This document shows positions 23,399 to 34,534 of a DNA stretch of 64,000 nt, in pieces. The stretch comes from Microstegium vimineum. Its lineage: Eukaryota > Streptophyta > Magnoliopsida > Poales > Poaceae. Within the stretch, counting starts at the first letter, position 1, and each line of letters starts with the position of its first letter. The position numbers and the translations under genes are program-made. The notes beneath the pieces were generated by a model. That model was not told the origin of the DNA and searched no databases. It saw nothing but the letters and a program-made list of their open reading frames with translations. The DNA is taken from assembly GCA_022036555.1 (NCBI GenBank), contig CM039140.1, positions 124,001 through 188,000 of the forward strand, in the 5' to 3' direction.

Positions 23399-24378
23399 TG
23401 GAGGCGGCCGGGTCAGGTCGGGACGGGGGGCGTCGTGGTTGGAGAAGGCGGAAAACATTTTTCTTTCCTGACCTATCGTATAGTGAGGGGAATTTGGTTA
23501 CGTAGCCTTCCCTTTGCATGTATATACTCCGTAAAAGTTATATCAGACTCATTCCGTCCTTGTTCATTCGATAAAACCATATACAGTACTGTATAGATAC
23601 TTTATATACGTATGCACGGCATACTGTAGAACGCGGATACGTACTGGCTCAGATACATGTTTTTTATTTTTTGAGAGGAGGCTCAGGTTAGTCAGATACA
23701 AGTACTAGATACAACTATACAAGGCCGATGTAGATATGCATATGACCCAAACCGGGCTCATGGCCCAACCCAATCGCCGTACCGGCTGCCGAAAGAGAGC
23801 CTTTTCATCTACACTACCCAGAGGCAAACCGCCGTGCACTTTTTGTGCGGCAGGCCGTGGGCGGGCGGCGGGCGGCGGCACGCCATCAAGACCGCAAGAT
23901 CGCGCACGGCGGACCGAGGCTCGGACTCGGGACTCAGGGCAGCCGGAAGCTGAGACGGCGCTGACGCCCGACGGGGCACTAGGACAGAAGTACAGAGCAG
24001 CGACCGGCGGCGCCCCCACGCGGCACGCCGGCAGTCACGGGGCGCAAATCGACGCCAAGTCCGTGCTTCCAAGCCCGAGCAACCACCGAGCGCCTGTGTT
24101 CTCTCGTTCACTAATCTATACTCTTGTAAGTCCAAACGCAGGTTCTATTTCTTGGCTTGACTTTCCAGTTTTCTGTTTAATATTTTGTTAGGATGCGGAT
24201 AGTTTGTCCCCAAATTACTTAGTCTCTTGATCCAATTTTTGTTGTTGTTTCATTGTTCTCATATATCTGGGGTGTTGCTACCTTGGTATGTTGAACTATT
24301 GCCACTTGTTTATGTTAATTGTTAAACAATTTCAAGTTATTATCAAATTCTATAAATTTGTAAAATCATGCTCTGTTA

Positions 24379-24651
24379 CTCCCTCCGTTGGAAAACAAGT
24401 GCACAACTCATACTTCAAGGTGTTAAACAATGACTAGATCTGTAGAAAATAATAATATTTGTATCTCTTAATAGCATTATATAGCATAAAAATATATGAT
24501 GTGATAAATTCAACGGTGATTATTTTAAATTATAATCTTAGTATTTTTTTCATATATATATGGTTAAATTTAAGTTTGTTTGACTTCCTAAAGTGCGAGA
24601 TACATAGTTAGAATTATATGTTACTCCCCACTTATTTAGGGACGGAGGGAG
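24379..24651. mobile_element. Stowaway-like MITE upstream of ATG10
   Basis: The ends CTCCCTCCGTT and GACGGAGGGAG are inverted repeats flanked by TA (24377-24378 and 24652-24653). It lies about 290 bases before the ATG10 start codon, so it may sit in the promoter or a 5' intron. Confidence 0.85.
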
Positions 24652-24944
24652 TAATTGTTATATATTTGCAATATATTGTTAGAACTATATGTATTGTACA
24701 TGCCAAATATTAAAATTTAAAATTTTAGGTTGTCAAAAGAAAAAAAAAATTGACACCTCTTTATATTTTGAATACACAAGGAAAAATCCTTGGCCCGTTG
24801 GGCAAATCAGGAAGAGTGGCTGCAGCTTTTGGTTGCCGGTGCTGGGAGAGAGCTGGGAAGGTAGTCTCGCCGAGCCGTGGGCAAGTCAGGTAGAGTGGCT
24901 GCGGCATTTGGCTTTGCCCGCGCTGCATCTGTCCCTGCTTTGCG

Positions 24945-26306
24945 ATGGGAGGCTCCCCTGTATGGGATGGGACTCTATCTCTAGGCAGCTTTAACGCGTC
25001 TGCGGCAGCTCTGGTTAAGAGGTGGAATGAGATCGAGGTCGATGATTCCCTTCCTGAATGGACATGGAAGCCCTGCAGCAAACCAGGGGTGCCGTTGGAG
25101 GTTTGTACTCAATGATTTATTTTTGTCCCGTATTATTTTCCTGTCTCCTGATTCGCCTTGTTTTTTCTTGATTGGGCAGATGAATATATGCTTGTTTGTC
25201 TTGCAGGTAGAGGGGTATCTGGCACTGGAAAGAGTGTACCACAGTTGTGGAAGAAGCCAGGTGGGCAGTTTCCTGTCCTGTATCTGTATATATACATGAT
25301 AAGTGATATGGTGGTTGCAATAGTTGATATGATGCTTGTATTTAACTAGAATGTTACTCCAGGAGCACATTGAGGAGAGTGAAAAGGTCGATGATGCAAA
25401 AATTGTCGAGGATGTAGCTTGGGTAAATGTTTTTGTGACCTGCTTATTGATAAATTAGCAAAGTACGATATTCTGCCGTTGTCATATCTTCATCTCACCC
25501 CTGCACAACAATTAGAGTCTTTATAAAGGCAGCAACTCTAACTGAGTGATGATTCTGGGACATAGGGTCTTGTACTGAATTCTGGGGACAAGACTCAGAC
25601 TCTTATTGATCTAGTATTAGCACACTTACTGCGCACAATTCGAGCTCTGAAGTCAGTCATGTTCATGATTCACTCTTTTTGCAGGTCGAGAACTCTAGTG
25701 ACAATGTTCATGTTTATGATTTCCATGTTGTCTACAGCTTCTCCTACAAAGTCCCAGTGCTATACTTTCGGGGTTATCACATTAGTAAGTATAATTGAGA
25801 ACACAAGTAAATTTAATTACCTTGTATTGGTTTCTCCTTATAACAGGAAACATCTGAAATCTGTACTTAGGTGGGCAGCTACTAACTCTAGATGAGGTAA
25901 AAGAGGGTCTTCCTTCTCACTCACAGAAAGTATTAAGTGAATCGAAGTGGACCTTTATTACTCAAGAGGTATGACTGCTTCATACATTATTCTTGATTTC
26001 TATTGAAACATAATTTGGCTCTTTAGTCTTGACAGTGACACATAAAATGAACTCTGGTGTGTTGTTCACTAATTGTGCAAGGACTATGTTCTACCTGTAC
26101 TTGGAATCCTGCAGGAGCACCCCCATTTAAGCAAGCCTTGGTTGACCCTGCACCCCTGTGCAACCAGTGATTGGATGAAGCTACTTCTCAAAGAAACTAA
26201 AGCGACAGATAAAGACCACTCGCTGCAATATTTACCGGCATGGTTATCTGTGGTTGGCCAGGCAGTAGGACTGAAAATCCCTCTTGAGCTTCACGCCAGC
26301 TTATAG
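24945..26306 (+). CDS. ATG10: Autophagy E2-like enzyme ATG10
   Basis: Six exons join in consistent phase: 24945-25100, 25207-25260, 25363-25422, 25685-25784, 25871-25968 and 26115-26306. They encode 219 residues, close to the usual plant length. Recognised parts are VEGYLALE, the core VYDFHVVYSFSYKVPVLYF followed by RGY, the SKWTFITQEEHPHLSKPW strand, and LHPCATSDWM. C171 in the His-Pro-Cys motif is the expected thioester cysteine. ATG10 takes ATG12 from the E1 ATG7 and joins it to ATG5, which is needed to build autophagosomes. The start was chosen as the in-frame ATG giving MGGSPVWDGTLSLGSF. Other frames at that point stop quickly. A 5' non-coding exon further upstream is possible. Confidence 0.9.
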
Positions 26307-28081
26307 TTTCTTCACCCTTTTATCCATGATTGTCCAGGCAGTGGGATTGAAAATCCTTAATGAGCTTCATTGCAACTTAAGTTTCTCCACCTTTTTTCAC
26401 TTTCAGTATGTATGACAATTGAAAGAGAAAGTTCTCAGCTACTTGTGTTTGAATATTTCTGACACTGGTTACACCTGCTATTGTGTAATTGTTGCGATGA
26501 TTATATACTACTTTCATTCAATCTGCTAGTGTTTCTGTTGGACACCCTCGGGCATGAAACAATACTTGTGTTTAACGAAATCCATTATGTCTTTGGTATG
26601 TTTCTCGGAGGGACTCGCAAGCTAACAATGAGATCAAAGCATCTCCAAGAGATGAGGTAAAAATAGATGCTAAATTCTTTGATTTAGCCATTATGTAAAA
26701 TAGAAAACCATCTTAAAAACATAAGTTCTGCAACAGTCTTGGTAATTTTTTCATTGTCTATATTTGAACCTGCCACGCCATCAGGTTTTTAAAGATTAGA
26801 TCGTCCGGTACTCGTCCGCTGCCAAACGAGCTCTCAGCATCGCATGAAGGGGCATCCAATCTGTGGCATCTCCGGTCAGCTGAAAGCCAAAGCAGGCGTC
26901 TGCGCGAGGCCAACCAGCGTCCGGCCATTGCCAATGGCCACGCAGGCACGCAACTGCTTGGTATTGTAGCAGCTGACCCTTGGGCGCTCGGTGCAAAAGC
27001 GATGGTTGCCTGGAGACAGCGACCGAGCTAGAGTAAATTTGAGGGGTGCACTTACCTTATGGGTGCGAGAATATATAATTTGTGGGTGTAAATATAGTGA
27101 AAATTTAGGGTATATCACTGTTTTTTAATTTTTTTGTGGGTGCAGCACCCACTGTCGTTCAGGTAGCTCCGCCCCTGGCTGGAGATGCTGTGACATCCTG
27201 CAGTTCAAGTATCTTCAGTCAAGGACGGAGAGAAGGGACGGCTGGCTGCCGTGGCTACCGGGAACAGGTGTCCACGAGGAGGACGAGGACGTGAGATCGC
27301 TGCAGCACGAACAGGGAAGTGTTGTCCAAGGCAGCCGCACCAACGGGGAAGGATCGTGTCCCAAGGATTCTCGTCTCGCCGGCAGGGAAGGGCCGGCGCA
27401 GGGACGAGGCAATGGACGTCCAAAGCGAGCCATGGATATGGGAGGTGTCGAACGGGGAAAGAAGAAGACTGGTACTGCCTGCACGCGGGAAACAACCCGC
27501 CCGTGCGGAAACGGGAGGGGCGCACACCAATTCGCGCGAGGAAGGCCGATAGCCAGCGGCCGCGGCGTGCTATAATCTAGCCAGCGAGAAGCACGGGATA
27601 CAAAACTTCTTATTTTGGCTTACGGGATACAAAAGCTGTTTTCCTAAAATTTTCTAAAATTTGACTCCTATACAAAAATAGCTTCTCTCCTGGAGATGCT
27701 GTAAGATATAGGGGGTATATAAAGCTCGACGTCTCCGTTCCCCACCCGGTTCCAGCCTTCCAGGCCTGCCTGCAGCATTGGGTCAATTTAAAGCCCAAAA
27801 GTAGATTACCGTAATGAGAGTCAGATACGTGCATTGCGCTATGCGCGGCCCAGGCTTAGCAAAGTGACTGTAAATAAACATGTGCTGTCTGATCTTGCCT
27901 ATATAATTGCACTGTTGTCCCGTTCGTTGTAGAGTAATTTAATCCTGCTCTTTGAGCCAATAAAGCAAGAAGTTATCTAGAATTGACTTGAGAGATGTTC
28001 GGAACTTAGGGTAAGCTCTCGATCATTCGTCACCAATCGGGCTATACGCCTATACCCAAAGGTCCGACCCGACGAGATCTC
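26307..28081. other. Intergenic with repeat debris between ATG10 and the endoglucanase
   Basis: The left part is the ATG10 3' UTR, with an imperfect internal duplication of the last coding bases (GGCAGTGGGATTGAAAATCC near 26337 echoes 26261). At about 27030-27180 the text GGGTGCAGCACCCACTG resembles debris of a larger transposon. No gene is recognised. Confidence 0.5.
26638..27700. mobile_element. MITE-like element with AGCATCTCCA ends, probably nested
   Basis: The left end AGCATCTCCAAGAGA (26638) matches the inverse of the right end TCTCTCCTGGAGATGCT (to 27700). A third such end, GGCTGGAGATGCT, lies near 27178-27190, so two elements may be nested or adjacent. The GC-rich part at 27230-27560 has open frames in several frames but no recognised domain. 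Target-site duplications are not clear. Confidence 0.5.
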
Positions 28082-31000
28082 TCAAGGCTTCCACGCGGAT
28101 GGCGGAGGTGGCGTGGCCGGGAACTGGGGCGGCACGGCGGAGAACATGCTGTTCCTGTCGACGGCGCCGGCGCCGACGCTACGGCCACTGCTGGTGATGG
28201 CCACCAGCGCCGCCACGAGGCCGGCGTTGCCCACCAGCGTCGGCTCGGTCTGCCCGAAGGCCATGCGCGAGTCGTTGAACCTGTCGTTGCGGTCCGGCCC
28301 GCCCACCATCGCGCCCGTGATCACGTTCGGGTCCGCCTTCTTGGTGTCGCGCCACTTGTACCCGCCGGTGCACGAGTACCTGACGCCGTTGTGCGGCGTC
28401 GACGCGCCCCGGTGGTGCACGCGCCGCGGGTACCTGTTGCCGAAGCCCACCACGTAGCTCATCTTCCTCGGGTTGTCCCCAAGAATGTAGTTGAGCTGCT
28501 CGACGCCGCCATTGTCAGAATCATAGAACATGAATGAAGTCATGCAACTTCCCGGCTGACTGACGTCAATTACGCACCTGAGACTTGGCGAACGCACGGA
28601 GGTCCTCGACGGACATGAAGTTGGGTCCGCAGTTCCACCCGGGGACGCTGGTCGCCTCCATGTAGTCGGCGAAGAGAGCGGCGAGGAAGGAGTTGGCGAG
28701 CACGTACTGCAGCGGCTGGCCCCTGCCGTGGTTGAAGAGCGCCAGCCCGCCCTTGGTGAAGTTGAAGGCCCTGAAGCGCCGGAAGTACTTGCACATGTCG
28801 AGCTTAGTCTCCTCGTGGTAGCCGGTGAGGGACTGCTCGTCGGGGTAGCCGGGGTCGAGGAACATGCGCAGCCGCGACAGGAGCAGGCCGGCGCCGGGGA
28901 GCTTGTTGTCCCAGCTGAACACGGAGAGGTCGAGGGCGCCGTCGAAGGCCTTGGCGCGCTCGGCGAGACGAGGGTCAGTGGCGAGGCTCGCGTAGCTTTT
29001 GTTGCCCGTGGCGTAGTACATCCACGCGGCGCCCCAGACGTACTCGTCCCAGTAGCTGGTGGAGTTGTAGAAGGGCTCGATCTCCGGCTGGTGCCTCGAG
29101 TAGGTGGCGCGCTCGTTGTTGTTGGGGGACCAGTCGCCGCCGGTGGCGAACTCGAACATGGTGGCCGCGCCGTGGATGAGCTTCTTTGAGTAGGCGGCGT
29201 CGTCGCGGAACGCGATGGAGGCGGCCGCCAGCGCCGCGGCGATCTCCCCGCCGAGGTCGGGAGCCGAGCTCACCGGCAGGGACGGACGAGGGTACGCCAT
29301 GTCCTCCGGCCGGTTCCAGCAGTAGTGGTCGTCCGGCGTCCTGCTCTTGATCTTTGCCGCACCCACCTATGCAGCAAAAGCACGAACCAGATCAACACGT
29401 GTCAGAGAGGATTGTGACGACATAAATTTACTACTGCTCGTAGTAATAGTCCAACTTTTACGGTGCGATCGAAATTCTAAAGTCAGCATTGGAAAATTTA
29501 AACTACTGTATTAGTTACCTGAGCATAGACGTGGTCGATTGTGGAAGCAGATGAGTTGAAAGTGTGTAGCAGATAGTCGGTGCCCCACTTGATGAGCTCC
29601 CTGACATGGTCGTACTCCTCCACGGCCTTGTACTTGGCGCTGTACTCGATCACTGACCAGCTCAGCAGCGTCATGGAGAACGCCATCGGGAAGTGGAACT
29701 TGATGTTGTCGCCGGCGTCGTAGTAGCCGCCGACGAGACTGCCCTTCACGTCCTTGGCGTCGGAGCCGTCCTCGAGACCAGAGTTCCCGCGCCACGGGAT
29801 GCTATTGTTCCTCGGTATCCGGCCGGCTGGCAGTCACCAAGAAGAGGCGGCACAGTTTCAGTTACAAATGTTGTCAGACGAGGGACGTGGCAAGATGATC
29901 AACGGGCATACACCAGGCACCAGCCAATACAATCAATGTGCACAAGCAGACAAGCTGCTGCCTGCTGCGACCTTCCATAATCCATTTGTAGGGTAACAAT
30001 GCCGGTCACAGTGAACATGAGTACTCCTACTAGTGAAAGCCAGATTGGCAAATATTCCATTTGTTGCAGCTGCATACAGCCGTGCTGTGCACAGGTTCAA
30101 CGAATCCAAGATCACATTTTTTCACTCAGAAATTCGATCCAAGAACTCGCCGTTCATGCGGCTGTATAGCATAAGCAGAATCGAAGATTGCAAATTCTTT
30201 TCCCGAAAATCGGTCCAAGAACTCGCCGTTCATGCGGCTGTATAGCATAAACAGAATCGAAGATTGCAAATTCTTTTCCCGAAAATCGATCCAAGAACCA
30301 GCCAATACATCAATGTGCACAAGTAGCTGCCTACTGCAACATTCCATCCGTAGGGTAGGTTACCAAGAACGAAGCTAAACTATTGATAGGGGTGCAAATG
30401 CCCCCCTCTAAAAAAATTAAAAATGTTGATTTGGTTAAAATTGCACTGCATACAGTTGTAGTGACGGGACTCCTAAAATAGGAAAGAGAAGGCTAATGTG
30501 ACCAAACAAATATAAAACCTATCATATATACATAAAATTGATTTTTTTATAAAAAAGATTTTTTTTATTTAAGCCTTACTTTAGGAAGTTTTTTTTTGGC
30601 ATAGGGAGGCCATGGCCCCTGCTGCCCCCCTTCCCCCTCCCCTCTGTCTCTGTGTATATGTATTGTGCACAAATGACTACAAAAATAGCAAGCGAAGGCA
30701 ACATGGTTCAATTCTATTATTGAAGAGACGTCTGCAAGCAAATTGCGATCCAAATTCCCAAATTCTAACACAGCGGCGGCAAAATCTTTGCAAGTTTGAT
30801 ATAGGAGGTACCAAAAGGGAGTCTTCCATAGACACAATAGGCGTTGTAACTAGACTATGTTAATATCAGTGTGATACCAGTGACATATCTCTAACTTTAC
30901 AAAATGATAATGACAAATTTCCAATTGTCCCTTTATTATAAGGGTACGAGCTATTTATGTCGATATCTTTTGATAAAGAGACTTTGTTAACATTCAGATC

Positions 31001-31519
31001 GGATTGACAATCCTAATGATGAATCATCCCTAAATAATTCTTTAAAGAATCGAAGATTGAAAAAAAAATTGATCAGAGAAATCGCCATTCATGCGGGTGT
31101 ACGATAGAACATAAGCAAAAGACGGGGGCACAACAGTGCTTACATTTCTGGGCGTTGAAGAAGAGAAGTGCCTTGTGCAGCGCCTCGGCGTACTGGTCCG
31201 GCGGCGGCGGGCTGGGCGCCTTGTGGGGGATGGACTTGTAGACGATGATGGGGAGGCCGATGAGTACGAAGCCGGCAACGAGCCCCCAGAATGCCCACCA
31301 CAGGACCTTGCCCTTGACGACTAGGCAGCCGAGGTCGACGTACCTACTCTTCTTCTTGGCCTCCGGCGGGCCGAGCAGCCAGCCCTGCTGCGTCTCGTCC
31401 AGCTCGTGGTGCTGCCGCGCCGACAGCGCGCCAGCGTCGAGGTCACGGCTGTCGTCGTCCTCCGATGCCCCGTCGGTGGTGATGTCGAATGACCCGCCCC
31501 AGTGATTCGCCGAGTACAT
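28082..31519 (-). CDS. KORRIGAN-type membrane endo-1,4-beta-glucanase (GH9, class A)
   Basis: Four exons join in phase: 31519-31144, 29826-29519, 29366-28578 and 28495-28082. They encode 628 residues. The cytosolic N-terminus has the LL (48-49) and YVDL (60-63) sorting motifs typical of KORRIGAN. A single transmembrane helix spans about 72-94 (VLWWAFWGLVAGFVLIGLPI). The GH9 domain follows with YYDAGDN (DAGD 162-165), YCWNRPEDM, RVHHRGAS (His 518-519), PDRNDRF and TEPT (E575, expected acid). The tail is Pro-rich and ends PPPPSAWKP. The enzyme acts at the plasma membrane, Golgi and trans-Golgi in cellulose synthesis and cytokinesis. The residues before TEPT (MAFGQ) differ from the usual NYNY of KOR1, so this may be a more divergent paralogue. 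Intron 1 carries 76-bp tandem repeats. Confidence 0.92.
30136..30300. repeat. 76-bp tandem repeat in endoglucanase intron 1
   Basis: The word TCCAAGAACTCGCCGTTCAT starts at 30138 and again at 30214, and a third partial unit starts at 30290. The units are almost identical. A diverged echo (AATCGAAGATTG, CATTCATGCGGGTGTA) lies near 31050-31100 next to exon 1. Confidence 0.92.
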
Positions 31520-32319
31520 GGCTGCCGGTCCACCGGTGCGCCGGCCGGCCCCTTGGCTTGGATTAAATAAATAACGGTGACAAGCCTTAAATTTAAAGAT
31601 GAAGCTAGAAACAATGAAAAAAAATATGATAGAAATAGTTCAAATGAAGCAAATACTTTGAACATAGACTAAAAGAGACTGATGGTCTGATGCCATGATA
31701 TAATCATATTTTGGTTAGAAAACTCACAAGTCACAGATACGAACGTTGATGGACTGATGGTCTGATGCTAATCGCTGGTCTTTTAGACGGACTCAGTAAC
31801 TAAAATACAGACAAATTACTCAAAAATAACTAAATAAGAGTATTTAAAGAATTGTTAAGTACACAAGTCTTTTAGAAAATAAGAAAACAAAAAACCTGGA
31901 AGCAAACTGTCGTGGCCTCCGGCCAGTGGCCAGTTGCCGTTAGCCCTTGCCCGTCCCGTCGACGTCGGGCGTCCGGAACTCCGGCGTCGACCTGCCTCTG
32001 CCTCGGGCCCTCGGCGCCAACGGGCTGTCGAAGGCCGACCGCCGGGGTAGTAACTCGCTCCGACGAGCAGTGGCGATCTGGCCGACGTCGCACGTCGCGT
32101 GGGACGGCAGGGTTTGCCACGCGTGGGGATTTCGACGGTTCGGCCGCCGCGTGCGCGTGGTGTATCGGAGGTCTAGGAGTTACGCCGCGTGCCCAGAAGC
32201 GGAAGCCATCGAGGCATCAAGCGTACCGCGTAGGAGTTGCAGCTAATAAGCTGCTGTTTCTCTTTTCTTTAATAGAAAAAATCTACACTATGTATCACAT
32301 GCTGCTAGTATGCCGTCAC
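31520..32319. other. Endoglucanase promoter region and a GC-rich block
   Basis: The left part is the 5' side of the minus-strand endoglucanase gene. A GC-rich block at about 31905-32250 has open frames on the plus strand but no motif I recognise. It may be leader or captured exon sequence. Confidence 0.4.
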
Positions 32320-32639
32320 GGCCCCTGGTATGCCCGTATGGCCGTATCTCGTTTGCAATCTCCTCCCTCGTTGATAATTAGGAAAAATTAAATGAGTTCA
32401 ATAAAAAAGAAACGTTTAATGGGGAGATATGCTTGAATTGGGATCAAGGAAATGGCAAGATATTTTTTTTACTATTTTGTGCTGGCTTGCCAGGTCAGGC
32501 CTTTATAAAATTTCTAAGAGAATTTTTACGGTGCTTGGGTGGAACCTCGAGTCCTCCCGTTAATCTTATTTAGAGCCGGTTCCTCCCCCTAATTATACAT
32601 AAGGGTAGTTTAGTACTTCTATGGAATAGCTTCTCAGCT

Positions 32640-33180
32640 TCTAATCCCGCTCCATGCACTGCTCCAATCAAAAACTGCTCACCTCCATCACTGCATCACC
32701 GCGACCCCGATGTGAGCTGCGCCGCCGTTCCTTCTCCTCCTCCCCCATCATCGTGCCCTTCCCCGCCACGCCGCCGATCCATTGCCGCCCTTCCCCATCA
32801 ACTGCGTCGTCGTCTCTCCGCCGCCGCGAGCACGCGTGAGCGGACATCCCACCGGCCGCCAGCCGCCCTAACCGGTGACCTCGGCCTCCTCTGCTCACGG
32901 TACTCCCAAGCCTCCTCTACGCATCTCTTCCCCTCCCGGCGGCGACCTCGCCTTGCTCGGTTCCCACTGGTACACATCTTCAGGTAGGTCGCTGTTCCCT
33001 TCGCCCACCTCAGGCTCCACCCCCTCCGGTTCTTTCCTCCGACTGCCGGCCACAACTAGAGCTCCCTCTGTCTCTCTCTGCACGGCTAGATCCAAAGAAG
33101 GGAGCTGCCATCTCCCTCTCCACTTGTACGCCATCTCCCTTTGCAGTCTGCTCTTGTCGCTATGGAATTTAAAATCTGTT
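32640..33180 (+). other. GC-rich block near the left end of the MULE
   Basis: Pro/Ser/Arg-rich open frames with no recognised domain, then a sharp change to AT-rich text. It looks like captured exon or leader sequence with a possible splice donor (TTCAGGTAGGTCGC, near 32980). No source gene was identified. Confidence 0.35.
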
Positions 33181-34013
33181 TGATTTTATTGGTTGTATTC
33201 TGTTTTTGTATGCCTTAATTAATTGTAGTTATATATGTACTTGAAGTGGTCATCTTATAGTTTCATCATTAGTTTCTGTAAAACATGTGTTATGCATCGG
33301 AGGACTTGTTTGGGAAGATGGAAACCAAGGTGCAAATCTACCAAGATCTTTGTTTTGCCTTCTGTTACTTGTGTCCATGAACTTATTTTTTATTTTCTGT
33401 GTCGCATAATTTGTCGACCAAGGAGACCAAGGTGATGCTGATGGAGTGCAGTTACCTGAACCTGAACTCGATGGTGTGCAAGTTGCATCAACAAATGAAG
33501 GCGGTGTGCAAGCTTCAGGTATGATTATTTAGTCTATTTCATTGTATTGACAGACAACCTATAGTATATGTTGTCATACTTGCTTTCAGTTGAAGGTTCA
33601 GAGTTCAGTTCAGGTTTACAGTTCAGAGTTCAGCTAGCAGCGAGTCTGTGTTGTCGGATAGCCTATAGTTACCATTCTAGTTAAGTCTTCTTTTCAGTAA
33701 TTTTTTTCAGCTTTCTTTTTTCCAGTAAAAGGCGCTAGAGATGGTGACCATGTGGCTTCAGGGGCTGCTGGTGAAGGATCAGCTGATTCCCTACATCATT
33801 CAATAAGCTGCAATAGATTTCCTGCACTTTCTTGTAGCTATCCAAGCACTTTTTTCATACAAGTTTCAGTGTTGTACCATACTAATTCTTCGTCGCGGAA
33901 GGATCGTCTGCTTCATCTTCGGAGTCTGGCGCCCAGTTGACGCCACGCACGAGACTCTTTGAAAAACATTTTTGCTTAGATGAAGGAGATAAATGAACGA
34001 AGGGTTGTGTGCT

Positions 34014-34288
34014 TACACGCAGTACAAGCCGTTGGAATTGAGCGCCTGCGTAAAGGCACTGCACCGCCTTTTCAGCGTTGGTCCTGGGAGCAACCTTCCA
34101 ACAATCAGAGAGAAGTACAGTCAACATAAGGTAACTGGACCTGGTCCTTAATTTCTCCAGTTAACGACTAACTGGTATGTTAGTACTAATGTCACCCTCT
34201 CCTTTTCCTTGTCCAGTACAAAATTGTTGCAAAGAAGCAGTGCCCACCACAAATCCACATCGAATTCTTCAGGGATGCGACATGCTAG
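34014..34288 (+). pseudogene. Cyclin A-type C-terminal fragment with an intron
   Basis: Two exon-like parts (34014-34130 and 34217-34288) join across a clean GT-AG intron of 86 bases. They read YTQYKPLELSACVKALHRLF, then IREKYSQHKYKIVAKKQCPP and EFFRDATC, then a stop. This is the end of the second cyclin fold of plant A1-type cyclins, which bind CDKs in S/G2/M. About 250 bases of likely 3' UTR follow. The rest of the cyclin, including the MRAIL-type first box, is missing upstream. Retention of the intron shows capture at the DNA level rather than through mRNA. Assignment to the A1 group is from memory of the motif. Confidence 0.75.
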
Positions 34289-34534
34289 ACTAGAAGGCCA
34301 AGCAGTAGTTCCAGCTGCTTACTGAATTCTTCCTGATGTGGCTCAAGTGCCCAGTGTAGCACCTGCACACCTGTGCAGGTGGTTAGTTGATGCTGGACGT
34401 GTTGATGACCCTTGTTTGTGGTCATGTTTGAGCATTGGTGTGGTTTTTTCTTCTTCTCCTGCTTCTTGCTGTAATCTTCCCGTGTCTAGACAAATGTCTG
34501 CAGGCGCATGTAAATCGAAAGTTGTGATCAATTA

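Larger units (their letters stand above)
22326..24944. other. Intergenic between RNR2 and ATG10
   Basis: This holds the RNR2 3' UTR, two Stowaway-like MITEs and a 58-bp tandem duplication (annotated separately), and an AT-rich segment at 22570-22690. A GC-rich stretch at about 23750-24120 is followed by an AT-rich run and may be a 5' non-coding exon and intron of ATG10. Its open frames match nothing I know. A similar 27-base word occurs twice just before the ATG10 start, at about 24799 and 24878. Confidence 0.5.

Noticed and set aside
33423..33520. Exon encoding a DADGVQLPEPELDGVQV segment
   Set aside because: Short, with a possible donor, but no known protein family and no joinable exon with the cyclin fragment in a shared frame that I could justify.
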